Below, piece after piece: positions 22,974 to 33,657 of a stretch of 64,000 bases of DNA (positions are counted from its first letter, which is position 1; every line of letters starts with the position of its first letter). Source of the stretch: Aedes albopictus (lineage: Eukaryota > Arthropoda > Insecta > Diptera > Culicidae); the NCBI RefSeq assembly GCF_035046485.1, contig NC_085138.1, positions 29,041,047 through 29,105,046 on the forward strand, given 5' to 3'. The notes below the pieces were generated by a model. That model made no database searches and was not told where the DNA came from. It was given only the letters and a program-made list of their open reading frames with translations. The translations under genes were made by a program, and so were the position numbers.

Positions 22974-23235
22974 CTACTTACTTACTACATTCAGTCCAGA
23001 GCACCTTTGATGGTGCCGAGGGCCGAATTGAAGGATCTTCATCCTGGGCGATTGCCCGCCATCGCCTTGCTTGCTTGTGAGGCTACCATGAAATATACAC
23101 CGCCTGCAAGCATCTATTGATGAAGACCTATAGCCGTTGAGTGTTCTCCACTGATACACACCAAGTTTCACTGGCATATAACAGCACAGATTTCTAGTTT
23201 AAATTGAAAATACGGATTTTGGTGCGTTGACATGC
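22974..23235 (-). mobile_element. Non-LTR retrotransposon 3' fragment (RTE-like C-terminal region)
   Basis: On the minus strand, with frameshifts and stops, it reads RTKIRIFNLN, then SVLLYASETWCVS and ENTQRL, a motif that follows the reverse transcriptase in RTE-like elements. Decayed. Confidence 0.6.
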
Positions 23236-23337
23236 GCCGGATAAAAGGTCTCCTTTTGACATTCTTTGCACATTTGAGTATTCCTTCGCATACTTTACGT
23301 ATTCAGGCGTCCCTAGCATAGCATAGCATAGGACATG

Positions 23338-23525
23338 GTTTCCCAAACTGTGGGTCGCGACCCCCCAGAGGAGTCGCCGGCCTTCATCCAGGGGGTCGCG
23401 AGGGACAGTAAAATATTTTATTGTAACAGACAATAAATGAGGTAATTTCTATGGGGGGTCGTGAGAACTACGTCTGCTGGCAAAAGGGGGTCGCGTGACC
23501 TGAAAGTTTGGGAACCTATGGCATA
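23338..23525. mobile_element. hAT-like MITE with GGTTTCCCAAACT ends
   Basis: GGTTTCCCAAACTGTGGGTCG on the left and AGTTTGGGAACC on the right are inverted, and the interior alternates GGGGGTCGCG and CGCGACCCCC. This is the look of Charlie-like hAT MITEs. No clear 8-bp duplication was found, and short ATAGC repeats flank the left end. Confidence 0.65.
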
Positions 23526-25373
23526 GGTGATTGTACACATCGTGGGTGGCTATGCAATGCTCAGCTTTATATGTTTAAAAAATGTAACACTTCGCTAAAA
23601 TAACGTTTGGGATTAACGCTTTTTCCTACGTGTTAGAATTGGTCGAAACAAGCATCACATTGTATACCTGGCCACGTCCTTACAACCGCTAGGAAAGGGT
23701 AGGAATGTTAGTTAAACGTCTACTTGAGAAGATACAGAGCACCCAAACTATCCCCATAGACGTTAAGAAAAAGAAATTTGTGTTCGACAATCTAGAGCGC
23801 AGTTAACATTTGATGGATGGTTTATAGATCTGTTAATGAAATTACCTTGCTATTCGTGAAAAAGAGTATATTAGTATGCAAACACAAAAGTGTAAATAAT
23901 ATACACATTTGCATTTCGATATTGAAGATATTGAAGAGGCCGAAATATTAATGCAACCAATCAATGATTGATAAACACAAGATTGGAGAGAAAAAAGTAA
24001 ATAAATAAAATAAAAACAGAAACCATTCTATTCTATTCTAGTGCTTGCACAGCCAGTGTTGAAAAGCATCCTGGAAATACCGAAATTTCTTCTGATATTT
24101 TCTTGTCAGCATTCATATCAGCATCATATCAGCGAGATGACACAAATACATATTAAAATAAAAAAAAATAAATAAAAACAAAAACCGTTCGCAGTAAAGG
24201 TCAAAACATAAAAAAAAAATAAAAAACGAACATTACAAACAAAAAAACACATCAAGGTTTAATCCATTCTTCCACTTTAGGCAGGAAAATAGTAAAAAAT
24301 GAAACTTGGTGTGGTAGATCTTACACTGTAACGCACCACCGTTCTCTAAGGTGATAAATTGGAGAACCTGTACTAATTTGTTGTGACCAAAGTTTTGGAA
24401 TAACTCGCTTCCATTGGCACTCCAAGAAAATTCCATTGTGGTTTTGCAACTACAACACCCTCCATTGTGCTTGTGGTATACCATAACTATCCAACAAACA
24501 TTATTGCTGTACAACGGCTAAACAAACCGCTCTTAAATTTGATTTTTAAAATTTTGGCTGAATAAGCTGTTATTCAGCTGTGAGTTTTACCTGCGTATTG
24601 CTTTAAGAGAAGCTTGTCCAATGTGGTCCTGAGACCGCAAAAGATATTCATGAATGGAGCTCTGATATGTTCAAGTTCAAAGTATCTTCGGGCAAACCAG
24701 TATTTTGTATAGTTTCGAATCTCTAGCTTTCGCCCCGAGAATTTTAGCCATAGAACCGATTTAGTGGGCACTAAAAAGCTCTGCTTACTTCAAATTTCCA
24801 GGAACAAATGGGGTTTTGTCGTACTTTTGAGTATTTCAAAGAAGTTTTGAACTCTTGTAGTTTTTCTATTGGGTATTGTCATGGCGTGAAATTACTCTAT
24901 AGTTTTATCCCGAAAGGGTGCGTGCGTCGCATAAAGAAGAGATGATTTCCAGATTCATCAGGTTACCTCGTTCCTTTTGAAATGCTTGAAACGCATTATC
25001 GATTATCACATCTGTGATGTTCGTCTGGCTAACATGCCTAATCATTTGACTCTTCTAAGTTGAATACGTTTTCAAGAAAGCACTCGCTCAAACGTTGTTT
25101 TTTCTTGTGTGATTTCTTGAAAATTGAAGAGGCTTTTGAAGACATGCCTTTTAAAGTCGTATTGAAAGTCGCATGACGTCACATGCTACCTCCAATGAGC
25201 TATAGGCTCTCTTTGCGCTTATGCGTTTTACAGTGTCCTTTTCAGGGCACTGATTAAATCCGTTGTGGTGCGGGCTATTAGCTCTCGTTGCGCTTATACG
25301 TTCAATCCCTCTTCTAGGGCACCCCTTACTATTTCATTTACCTTTCTCTTTCCTTATTCCCATCCCAAGTAAC

Positions 25374-27008
25374 AATTTCAATTCCTTTTAGATTTGATTA
25401 TTTTTAGGAAGCTTTATCACAGCATGACCAATTCATGGAACATTTATAGTTGTTTTTATCAAGAGAAAACAATCTTCGTTCGTTTGCGGTTTTTAAGTTG
25501 TCTTCAAGTTAATTTCGAAATTCGCGCATAAAACAACTGAATTTACAAGAGCATTAAATCTTATAATGAGTTTTAAGGTGTATTTGAAGTTATTTTCAAC
25601 ACATAACATCAACATATTTTATTAAAAGTTTATGCTTCGTTTATTCAAGTGCATTTCATCTGGCTAATACTCCTTTAAAAACTTCTTGAAGCCTTCTATT
25701 CTTGAGCTAGAACCATTACTCTGGAACAAGAACTATGCGAAATAATGACTTAAGACAACGAACTATTTTTCAACCCAAATAATGAGTGTAACAAATTGGT
25801 TGAAAAACCGCGTTCTCAAGCAAATATAAACACATAAACATGTTTGCTCACTGATAATATAGCCATTCTTGTGCTAAAAAGTAATCATGTCAACGAAATA
25901 ATGATTTTACGGCCAATCAAAAATACGAGTAGCTGGCTGCTGTCGTCCTGCCTTCAACCAGTTTCTCACACAGGCCATAGCTATGTGAATCGAAAATGAA
26001 ATGGGTACTTACTGTGACTCCGCTCAAGCTCATGCCAAATAGCGTATTTTGTAGTAAGTTGCACTTCATTATCAATAGCAAAAATACAGGGAAACAAAAT
26101 TGAATTGGCACATCTTGACGCGAAACACCGCGAAATGTACAGAGACAACTTTCTAGCATCGAAAACGTAAACAAACAATTGTCAAAGGCTGTTACTCTTG
26201 TATAAAACGAATAAGTTTCATTTAAGACGAACAAATCTGCCTTAAGATCATAACTAGTAAAAACAATCTTCAATAAAGGCTGTAGCGTTCATGCAAGGTG
26301 ACTTGGTTCCATCATTGTTTTGAGGGGGTTTGGATTAAAGGTAATAACAATTGATGGCGGCTGCATGAGTATTGTTCGCTTGGAACGGCAGCCATGCTTA
26401 GAAAGAATTGAAAAAGTGGCGTAGCCTTTTGTTTTTAAAGGAAATTTATGTCTTCGTATATTAATGATTGATATTATTTTTGAGGCGCTTTGTAATTTTC
26501 GTATGTTTTGGGTGGCATATCAACGAAAAAGTGGGTATGGCACGGAAAATTTCGATTCCCTGTCATCAATGATCTGTCAGGCAATTTAAATGTTTTAGCC
26601 ATTTCAATTTGATGAAAATTAATTCGCAGTTCAATTATTATTTCATCCATGAAACAAAACTTGTTTGCATCTGCATAATGCTTAGGTAAAAGATTTCATT
26701 TATTATGCACTGTTGACACTTTTGAGAAAGACAGCTAAAAGATCAATATGCCTCAAGATATTCTTGTTATAGTTTTATGAAGTTCTTATAATCAATCATC
26801 AGCGCATGTACATAAATACAACTAGTTTCAAAGCAGTCTTCAAAAGCAGCTTTGAAGATCTCCTGAAGAGTGGGCCAGATTAGTCTTATGGATGTTTTAT
26901 ACCTATTTTATCTCAGATTTGCAGAACAAAGAGCTTTATTGCTAAGTTTTATTATTCTATCTTAGAAATTACTTCAGGATTGCCATAAAAGTATAATTGT
27001 TACTTGGG
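25374..27008. mobile_element. CCCAAGTAAC-TIR element (1635 bp), non-autonomous
   Basis: Perfect 14-bp inverted ends CCCAAGTAACAATT / AATTGTTACTTGGG are flanked by AT on both sides (25372-25373, 27009-27010). The uninterrupted sequence of R1 at the same place (CCCATCCCTTGTCCC on the minus sense of 4010-4030) has a single AT, which demonstrates a 2-bp target duplication. The interior is AT-rich with no transposase seen. A shorter relative is at 57813-58084. Confidence 0.85.
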
Positions 27009-27119
27009 ATCCCTTGTCCCATTCTCCCTCATGTAGATGATGAAATAGGCATAAATATGTGGCGATGGCACAAATGTTCCAAATGGAGGACAACGTTCCT
27101 CTGGAGCCTGATACCACAC

Positions 27120-27886
27120 AGGATCGTCCGGTAAGTAATCCTGTTATTGCCGTCGGAGAGTTGCGTCAGTTTTCTCATGTATCCGGATAAGATTATTTCT
27201 CCTCTGAGAACGATACACAGTAACATGTTGCCCTGCCAATTATCGCATACAGTCAGGTCACCCTTTTTGGGTACCTTTACTAAGACGCCTTGCATCCAGT
27301 CGGCCGTAAATGTCTCAATTTTTCATATGTTACAGAATAATTGATGCAGTAGTTGTACACGCTTTGAGCATATCTGCTGAAATACGATCGACCCCTGGCG
27401 CTCTGTTGCGACTTCATGCTACGAATGGCTGTTTCTATCTCCTGCAATGATGGAGTTTCGGCGTTGACACAGGTAATACGCCAAATTCTTAGCGGATAAT
27501 GCTAAGGTGTTGATGGTGTGGCCGATACTTGAAAAGGCTTCCAAAGTGTTCGAACCAGCGTTTAACTGGTCAGCCGAGTCAGTCATTAGGTGTCCAGATG
27601 TGTCTTTCACGAGCATCATAGAGGAGACGAATATCGCCGATATTTGCGGCTTATTCGCCTTCTCGACAAGGGAATTCGCCCACGCTCTTTTGTCCCGTCT
27701 ACAGGAGCGTTTCGCTTTCTTTTCAAGAGCCGAATAGCGCTGACGGGCTACGGCTTTGGCTTCTCGTATTTTCGCTCGCTTAATATCGGGTTTGACGTTC
27801 CTTCGCTCATGTATCTTCCTCCAGATGTCATATGTGAACAGCAGCTTTCTCTGAGTGCGTAGCTCACCGCAGTGCCTAGGCTGCAC
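27120..27886 (-). mobile_element. RTE-like non-LTR retrotransposon fragment (linker and start of RT)
   Basis: Minus-strand frames give an endonuclease-RT linker (RQRYSALEKKAKRSCRRDKRAWANSL, 27419-27886), then NRAPGVDRISADMLKA (about 27350-27410), then VLVKVPKKGDLTVCDNWQGNMLL (27215-27290), the opening motifs of the reverse transcriptase. Frameshifts separate the parts. It is cut by R1 at 27117. The clade (RTE or near) is judged from memory of the motifs. Confidence 0.8.
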
Positions 27887-28014
27887 AACCAGCTACGCAC
27901 ACAATTCTTAACTGGTAGTCTTTGTTATTGATTGATTCGTCGAAACATGATGTAGGAACTTATGAGGACCAGAACTATGTTTAACAATCCTTGTCAACTC
28001 ACGTTCTCCAGTTT

Positions 28015-28208
28015 AGGTCGCTCCAGGAATTTTTCGTAAAGAAAATTTCCTTGACTTCCTTGGGCATAGAGTGACTTCGTTCCTGCCACACAACATAACA
28101 CATGCAAAACAATTATTGGCAGAAGAAGCACTGTTGAAGCGCTTACAGAATACTTAGCTAAGGAGCCAGCTTTGTCCTAGTTGATACACTACGCCAAGAA
28201 GAAGAATG
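28015..28208 (+). mobile_element. Feilai SINE, 5'-truncated
   Basis: TCCAGGAATTTTTCGTAAAG... to ...CGCCAAGAAGAAGAA corresponds to the body and GAAGAAG tail of the Feilai copy at 37978. The tRNA-like head is missing. Confidence 0.8.
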
Positions 28209-29376
28209 ATTTACCAAATACTGACAGGAGTATTTGGTACATGCTCTTGGAATGTTCAGCAATTGAACTACAAACCATTCCCAAATGAGACTCCACATTT
28301 TTTTCCGCGTGAACTACACGGTCAAAATTTATTACCCTCACATTTTTTTCCGCACATCGACCGATGGTATGCCCCCATCGTGGCCACACCACCACCGTCC
28401 GATGTACACACATCAGATTGTCCAAAATCTAGACATCTCTAATCGTCTCGTCTCCTACCACTGACTGACTGCATTGGCACAAGTTGGCGTTGTTGGTTTG
28501 GGTTTTGGTTTGCTCGCGCGTTCCACTCGCGTGTGCCATATCGATAAACTTCTTCTTTCTTACTTTTCCGCTTGGATTTACTCTCTATACTTACATTTTG
28601 AGTGAGTTATTGTTGTTTACTTCACTTTCGCTAGCCATTGCCTAACATCACTTGCTTTGGCGTCCAAACCCCGATATACGTGCGAGGCGAGGGTGGGTCG
28701 ATTAGTGTGGTGGTGATTGTTTCTGCGGTCATTGCTATTATAACCATGCCGTATGGTGCGACTGTGGCGCATTAGATGAACCGTTGAAACTGGCATTTCA
28801 AACGGTCCGCGAAATGGGTTTTGCACATTGCATCAGGTTGGACAAAATCGAGCAAAATGTCGACCTTAAACTGCAAACAGTACAATAATTCATCTGCTGA
28901 GATGGCTATTGCGTATAGGTTTTGTAAGCAACACAAGTATGTACCTAATGTCATTCTGAAGGTGTTCAACTCACGGTTCGGTTTAGGATCTAATTATTGG
29001 GTTGGAAATTTCCCTTACTTTCTTGGGTATGTGATACCTATTTCTTATTTGTCTTATGACGTGACGTTCGAACTTACACATATCCCCATTTTCAGCTTAG
29101 TGCTGACCTCTACACTTCTACATTCATGAATAGAGAGTTTCGTATATCAAACGACCATTTCTGCTTTCGACCCTGGGTCATTAGGTCATGAGGCACAAGG
29201 CCGTAGGAAGTTAGGCCGAAAGAACTGCCATGGTTAGCAGTTTGGTCACCAAAAGATTTAAAAGTCTCAAATGTAGTTATGTAGCAGTTTGGCTGACAGT
29301 CAATTCTGTAACCGTGTAACTTGGAAGAACAGCCTGTTATCAAAAGTATACATCTCGTATAAAGTTGACAGTAGGA
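28209..29376. other. Intron-like DNA, nothing recognised
   Basis: Short open frames on both strands (28189-28442, 28617-28969, 28821-29343) have no recognisable domain. A GC-richer block lies at 28340-28570. Confidence 0.4.
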
Positions 29377-29825
29377 TCACCAATAAACTATACAACAGTG
29401 CAACTTCAAACGACAGCCTTTGATTTGGAGTTGATGAATGAATTGTGACCTGGTATATTCACGGCATTTCTGTATAATTTGCCGTACGGTGATGATCAGA
29501 TCTGTTGTCGACCGGTCGTCGATGAAGCCGGCTTGATAATATTCCCATAAACCCATTCGTTTTAGGTGGCAGACGACGGAAAATGGTTTGGGATAGAACA
29601 AGGCATGCTTCATTCAGAATGTGATCGCATGTGAATGGGGCATTTTACTCCTTCCTTCCACTCCTCCGATAGCTGTTCGGTTTCGCAGATCCGGTACAGG
29701 CAGATGGTAAACTTGTCTTGATGAGTTCAGCTGCCATACCATCCTTACCAGTTCCTTTATAGGTTTTAAGCTGGTGAATCGCATCATTAACTACCCTAAC
29801 GTGAGAGTTGGATCATTTCTATTTT
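29377..29825 (-). mobile_element. RTE-like reverse-transcriptase fragment
   Basis: Minus-strand reading gives VNDAIHQLKTYKGTGKDGMAAELIK (about 29720-29800) and YYQAGFIDDRSTTDLIITVRQIIQKCRE (29455-29540), then a frameshifted FIDFKAAYD-like motif. These are RT motifs in the right order. Broken and truncated. Confidence 0.8.
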
Positions 29826-29885
29826 CTGCTACATTACTATCCCTATCCCATATCCCATTGTCCCTTAGATAGATGATGAAATAGG
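29826..29885 (-). repeat. Short R1 end fragment
   Basis: CCCATTGTCCCTTAGATAGATGATGAAATAGGC matches the R1 left-end region at 27010-27050. Confidence 0.5.
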
Positions 29886-30398
29886 CTTATTGAGGATTTT
29901 TGGCCGTCTTTTGGTTGTCGCGGATTTGTCGTGGTTATACCTTCTGAGTTGGGGATTTCGCGAGTCTTGAAAATTTGGTTGCGGTTTTCGCGGATTTGAC
30001 TGAAGTTGGGCGCGAATTTCGTGGATTCCTGATATTATGTTCTGACGGCAATTTGGCAACTGATCATTCATCAACACTTGTAATAACTTCCACATTCATT
30101 TCTCAATAAGTTTTGCTTGTTTGCAGGAAAAAAGTCCTTTAATCACTGGAATGTGATCTTTGTTATTGCATACACAAATGATGAAAAAAATATTTAGAGT
30201 TGGTCAATTTTCCTTAAAACTACAAGGGTATGAAAATTTACCCACTTCGAAGGGGTGAGAATGGGTCAAGGGGACCGAATTTATTCCGCATTGACAACAA
30301 AGCAAGTTAATAATGTTCTCGTCGAGGTTGATACTACTTACCAATAATATATTATAAGATGGCCATAAGTTTGAGATTCTAAAATGTGTCAATCTACC

Positions 30399-30644
30399 CA
30401 GTGGCGTAGCCAGAAATTGTCTCTGAGAGAGGTTTTCAACGGTCAATGATACCGTTTTTTATTTTTCACTTACATTTCGTAAACAGTATTGAGCAATTGC
30501 ATTCGTAGATTGAAAATAGCGGCGCAGTCGAAATTTGTTTTCATCATAAAGCGCTTTATACTGAAAATTTGTTCCACAAAATTTAGCCTTGGGGGGGGGA
30601 GGGGGTCTTTTAACCCTAAAACCCCTCCCGTGGCTACGCCAGTA
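30399..30644. mobile_element. hAT-type MITE (CAGTGGCGTAGCC ends)
   Basis: CAGTGGCGTAGCC on the left and GGCTACGCCAGT on the right are inverted. Flanks AATCTACC and AATCCACC resemble an 8-bp target duplication with one change. The interior has a G-run (30591-30606). There is no transposase. Confidence 0.75.
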
Positions 30645-31308
30645 AATCCACCTAAAAGTATGATGTTTCATCGAGCATTAAAAGTGGCATTTCAAAAAGG
30701 CCTTATTTCTAAGGTTTTTCCGATGATTTATCAAAAACTAACAAATTACTCTAGAAACCTAATTTTTCGACAGGAACTACTGGCAACTACAAGGATGATT
30801 TTATCAAATTTTTGCAGTGGCGATTCCCTAAATTCAAATCTATCTGTTCAACAAGTATAAATTCTTGAGTTTTCTCAACAAATTAACTTGTAATTGATAG
30901 ACAATGACGAGAACAGCCATTTTCGCCCATTACACATTTTATTCTGACCCTGGATTATCTGTAATTTCAAGTTTTAGGGTTGTTTAACAGGTAAAAAGTG
31001 AGGTTACGAGACGCCACTAAATTTTTGATTCGATATTCGCAATATTTAGAGAGGTAATATTTTAGATAATGTTTTGACCCATTGACTCCGCCCCTCTGAC
31101 CCATTATCACCACCAACGACGCTATTTAAACCTTTACCAACATTATTTGAAGCAGTTCCAAAGTTGTTTATGCATTTCTTCAGGGGTACAGGATATCAGT
31201 TACAACGAGTTGTGTTTAGTTTTTTTATGAAAACTTCGTCGACGTGATGATCCCTGAGAACTTTTCCAAGGCTCATTTTTTTTTTGGATTTTAACATTCA
31301 ACTGATCC
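30645..31308. other. Non-coding, with a half MITE end
   Basis: At 30989-31017 the sequence repeats the right end of the 8632-8836 MITE (ACAGGTAAAAAGTGAGGTTACG). No matching left end is seen nearby. Otherwise nothing is recognised. Confidence 0.45.
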
Positions 31309-31313
31309 AGTAG

Positions 31314-31625
31314 TGTAAATTTCCGCACTACAGTTTCGGCCGATTGCCGCAAAATTGCCTCCAGCCTGTTTTGAATGACACGTGCTTGCCGCCCGGTTGC
31401 TGCGATGCAAAAGAGGTCGATCGTCGGCGGCACGGTCTCTCCTGTCCGACCGGCTCGAGTCTTCGTGTCGCTGACGACCGACGACGTGCGCGTCGCGACG
31501 TCGCGAAGTCGCGATGTCTGATGGAGCGCGAATATTGTTGTCGCGGTTGGGTCGCGGTGTTCGATGATGCGCGAATGCTGACGATTCGCATCTCTGCGCA
31601 TAGGGTGCTAAACTGGTATGCCACA
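31314..31625 (-). repeat. LTR (3' in element sense)
   Basis: 312 bp, sequence the same as 36303-36614 by eye. Open frames with Arg-rich products on either strand appear in both LTRs because the LTR is GC-rich with many CGACG/CGCGA motifs; they are not genes. Confidence 0.92.
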
Positions 31626-31641
31626 TCTTCCTTCTCCTCTC

Positions 31642-33640
31642 GACAAAAAAAACACCCAAAAAAAAAGGTTACCATCTCCCAGCTTCATATTGTATACGGC
31701 CTTCACATGCGTCTGGAATATTATTTCGTCAACCTATTGATTTACTAAAACACAGGGTAATTCAATTGATTCTAGGCAATCGCACTAAGCCAATAACAGA
31801 AACATTTCGTTGCCAGAATCTCAGACGATCTCATGATCGTAAGAGTCGTGTGCCAGTTATATTCAAAAATTTTACTTCTTAGCTGTTGAAATTTGCTTCT
31901 TCGCGGTCCTGCATGTTTTTTGAATAAACCTGCACTTGTTTCTCACTAGCAGAACACCGGAAGGGCCCGTTCGCATGGTTGCAACCACATCTCGTGATTT
32001 AGAGACGACTATGGTTTGACCAAATGCATAATTGACCACCATCTTTTCATTATACTCCTCCATTACTGCATTACTATGTAGTTTGAATATCGACTCTTCC
32101 TTCACTCTATATTAACATTCGATCATAACGTTACTCAGGATGCTTCTTTCGCCTTCGCTTGTCCTCACGAACCGTAGCTTTTAATTTAGATCTCTCTAGT
32201 TGCTGTCATGGTTCTTCTTCTTCTTCTTTTTCTTTGCGGCTCTTCGTTCTCACTGGAACGACTGCTTCTCTCCAACTTTGTGTTCTTGGAGCACATTGAA
32301 GAGGAGTATTTATTAATACGAACAAAGCATTTATTTGAGAATCCTTAAATATGTTATTATTCCATGCACGGCTTTGTTTGAAACATAATTATTCTGACTA
32401 TTGTCCATGTTTCAAAATGCCCGTGTTAAGTGATTCATACCTAACAGGAATTTCGATGACATAATCTGTTGATCGATTTTAATTCGCGAATTTATACAAG
32501 TTGTTTTCAACATTGCCTTTTATTTAAAAAAATGTTACTGAACATGTTTTGGCAATCTAAATGCGGTGCATGTCTTAAAAGCTTCATATAACGTACGTAT
32601 GCCTTTGTGTGGCAGTAGTTCGACAGATTTCCCATTGAAAAACTTTCAAAAATGCAAACTAAGACGTAATGAATGATGTGTTAAAGACTTTATATGTTGG
32701 TTCATATACATGTTTTATGTCCGGTTGCTAACACATTTGGTATGTTACTTTTTCTTGATTTTTCCAACGAAATGTACCTTTCATCGTGAAACAAAACTCG
32801 CCCGAGAATACTAAATTGACATGAAATCTTTTCTAAGCGAAATCGTTCTCATTCAAACGGTTGTCCAATCAGTCCGCAATAGCACCTCATAATTAACACC
32901 CTTAGAAACCACAACATGAAACATCTGGTGGATCAGTTGAGTATTTTTCGTTTAACGGAAATTTTCCTCCACCTGCAGCGCGAATCGAGTCGCCTGGGGC
33001 ACTCACAATACGCCAACATTACTAATGTCGCTACCTGCACGACGGTTTTTCAAATCTTCTGTTTTTATGCATGAATTTCAACATTATAGGGCACATTCAA
33101 CTTGTGAAAGAAGCGTTCAATGCTGTTCAAACAACTCCGGGATTTTCAAATCTATAAAAATTGTACAGTAACTTTTATATTTTCCATAGTTTCTCAATCC
33201 GAGATACTTCTTATTTCGATGACTCTCCAAGCACATCCGAGGCTATCAGTACACCACAAAGGCGGACGCATAGCCACGTCCGCTGAGTTTCTTTCTAAGG
33301 AGTCGCAACAAGCACTATTTGCTGTCGTTGTCGCAAGTCGTACGAACATGAATACACGTGAGCATCCTGTAGCTTCTCGTTAAAATCAAGAAATGAATTC
33401 CTTTACAATATCGACGGTAGTCCAAACGCGTCTGAAATTGCGCACACAAGTCCATGTATGCGGATTTATGAACATTGAGCTGCCACTTCTCGAGCTTCGA
33501 TCTGCATCTTCTGATGGTAATCCACATGCATAAGATGCTCTTCAATACGAGCACTCAATCAAAAGCACAACCACGTGCATAACGTCTGGATTTTTTTTTT
33601 AATTTATCAACGATAATTCGATCTCGTACGGATCTTCACA
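31642..33640 (-). other. Non-coding internal region of the LTR element
   Basis: AT-rich, with no retroviral-type protein motif on either strand. A SINE 3' piece is embedded at 32213-32296 (TTCTTCTTCTTCT... GTTCTCACTGGAAC, minus sense). A diverged single unit related to the downstream minisatellite is at about 33418-33476. Confidence 0.6.
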
Positions 33641-33657
33641 CTCCGATGTCGCTGTTC

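Larger units (their letters stand above)
23236..27117 (-). mobile_element. Dispersed element R1, minus copy with nested insertions
   Basis: The reverse complement matches 3910 to about 5060: left end at 27117, then shared blocks at 27010-27100 and 24360-25373, and AGGGACGCCTGAATACG near 23310. It is interrupted by the 1.6-kb TIR element 25374-27008 and the hAT MITE 23338-23525. It sits inside an RTE-like copy: RT sequence resumes immediately beyond 27117. Confidence 0.65.
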
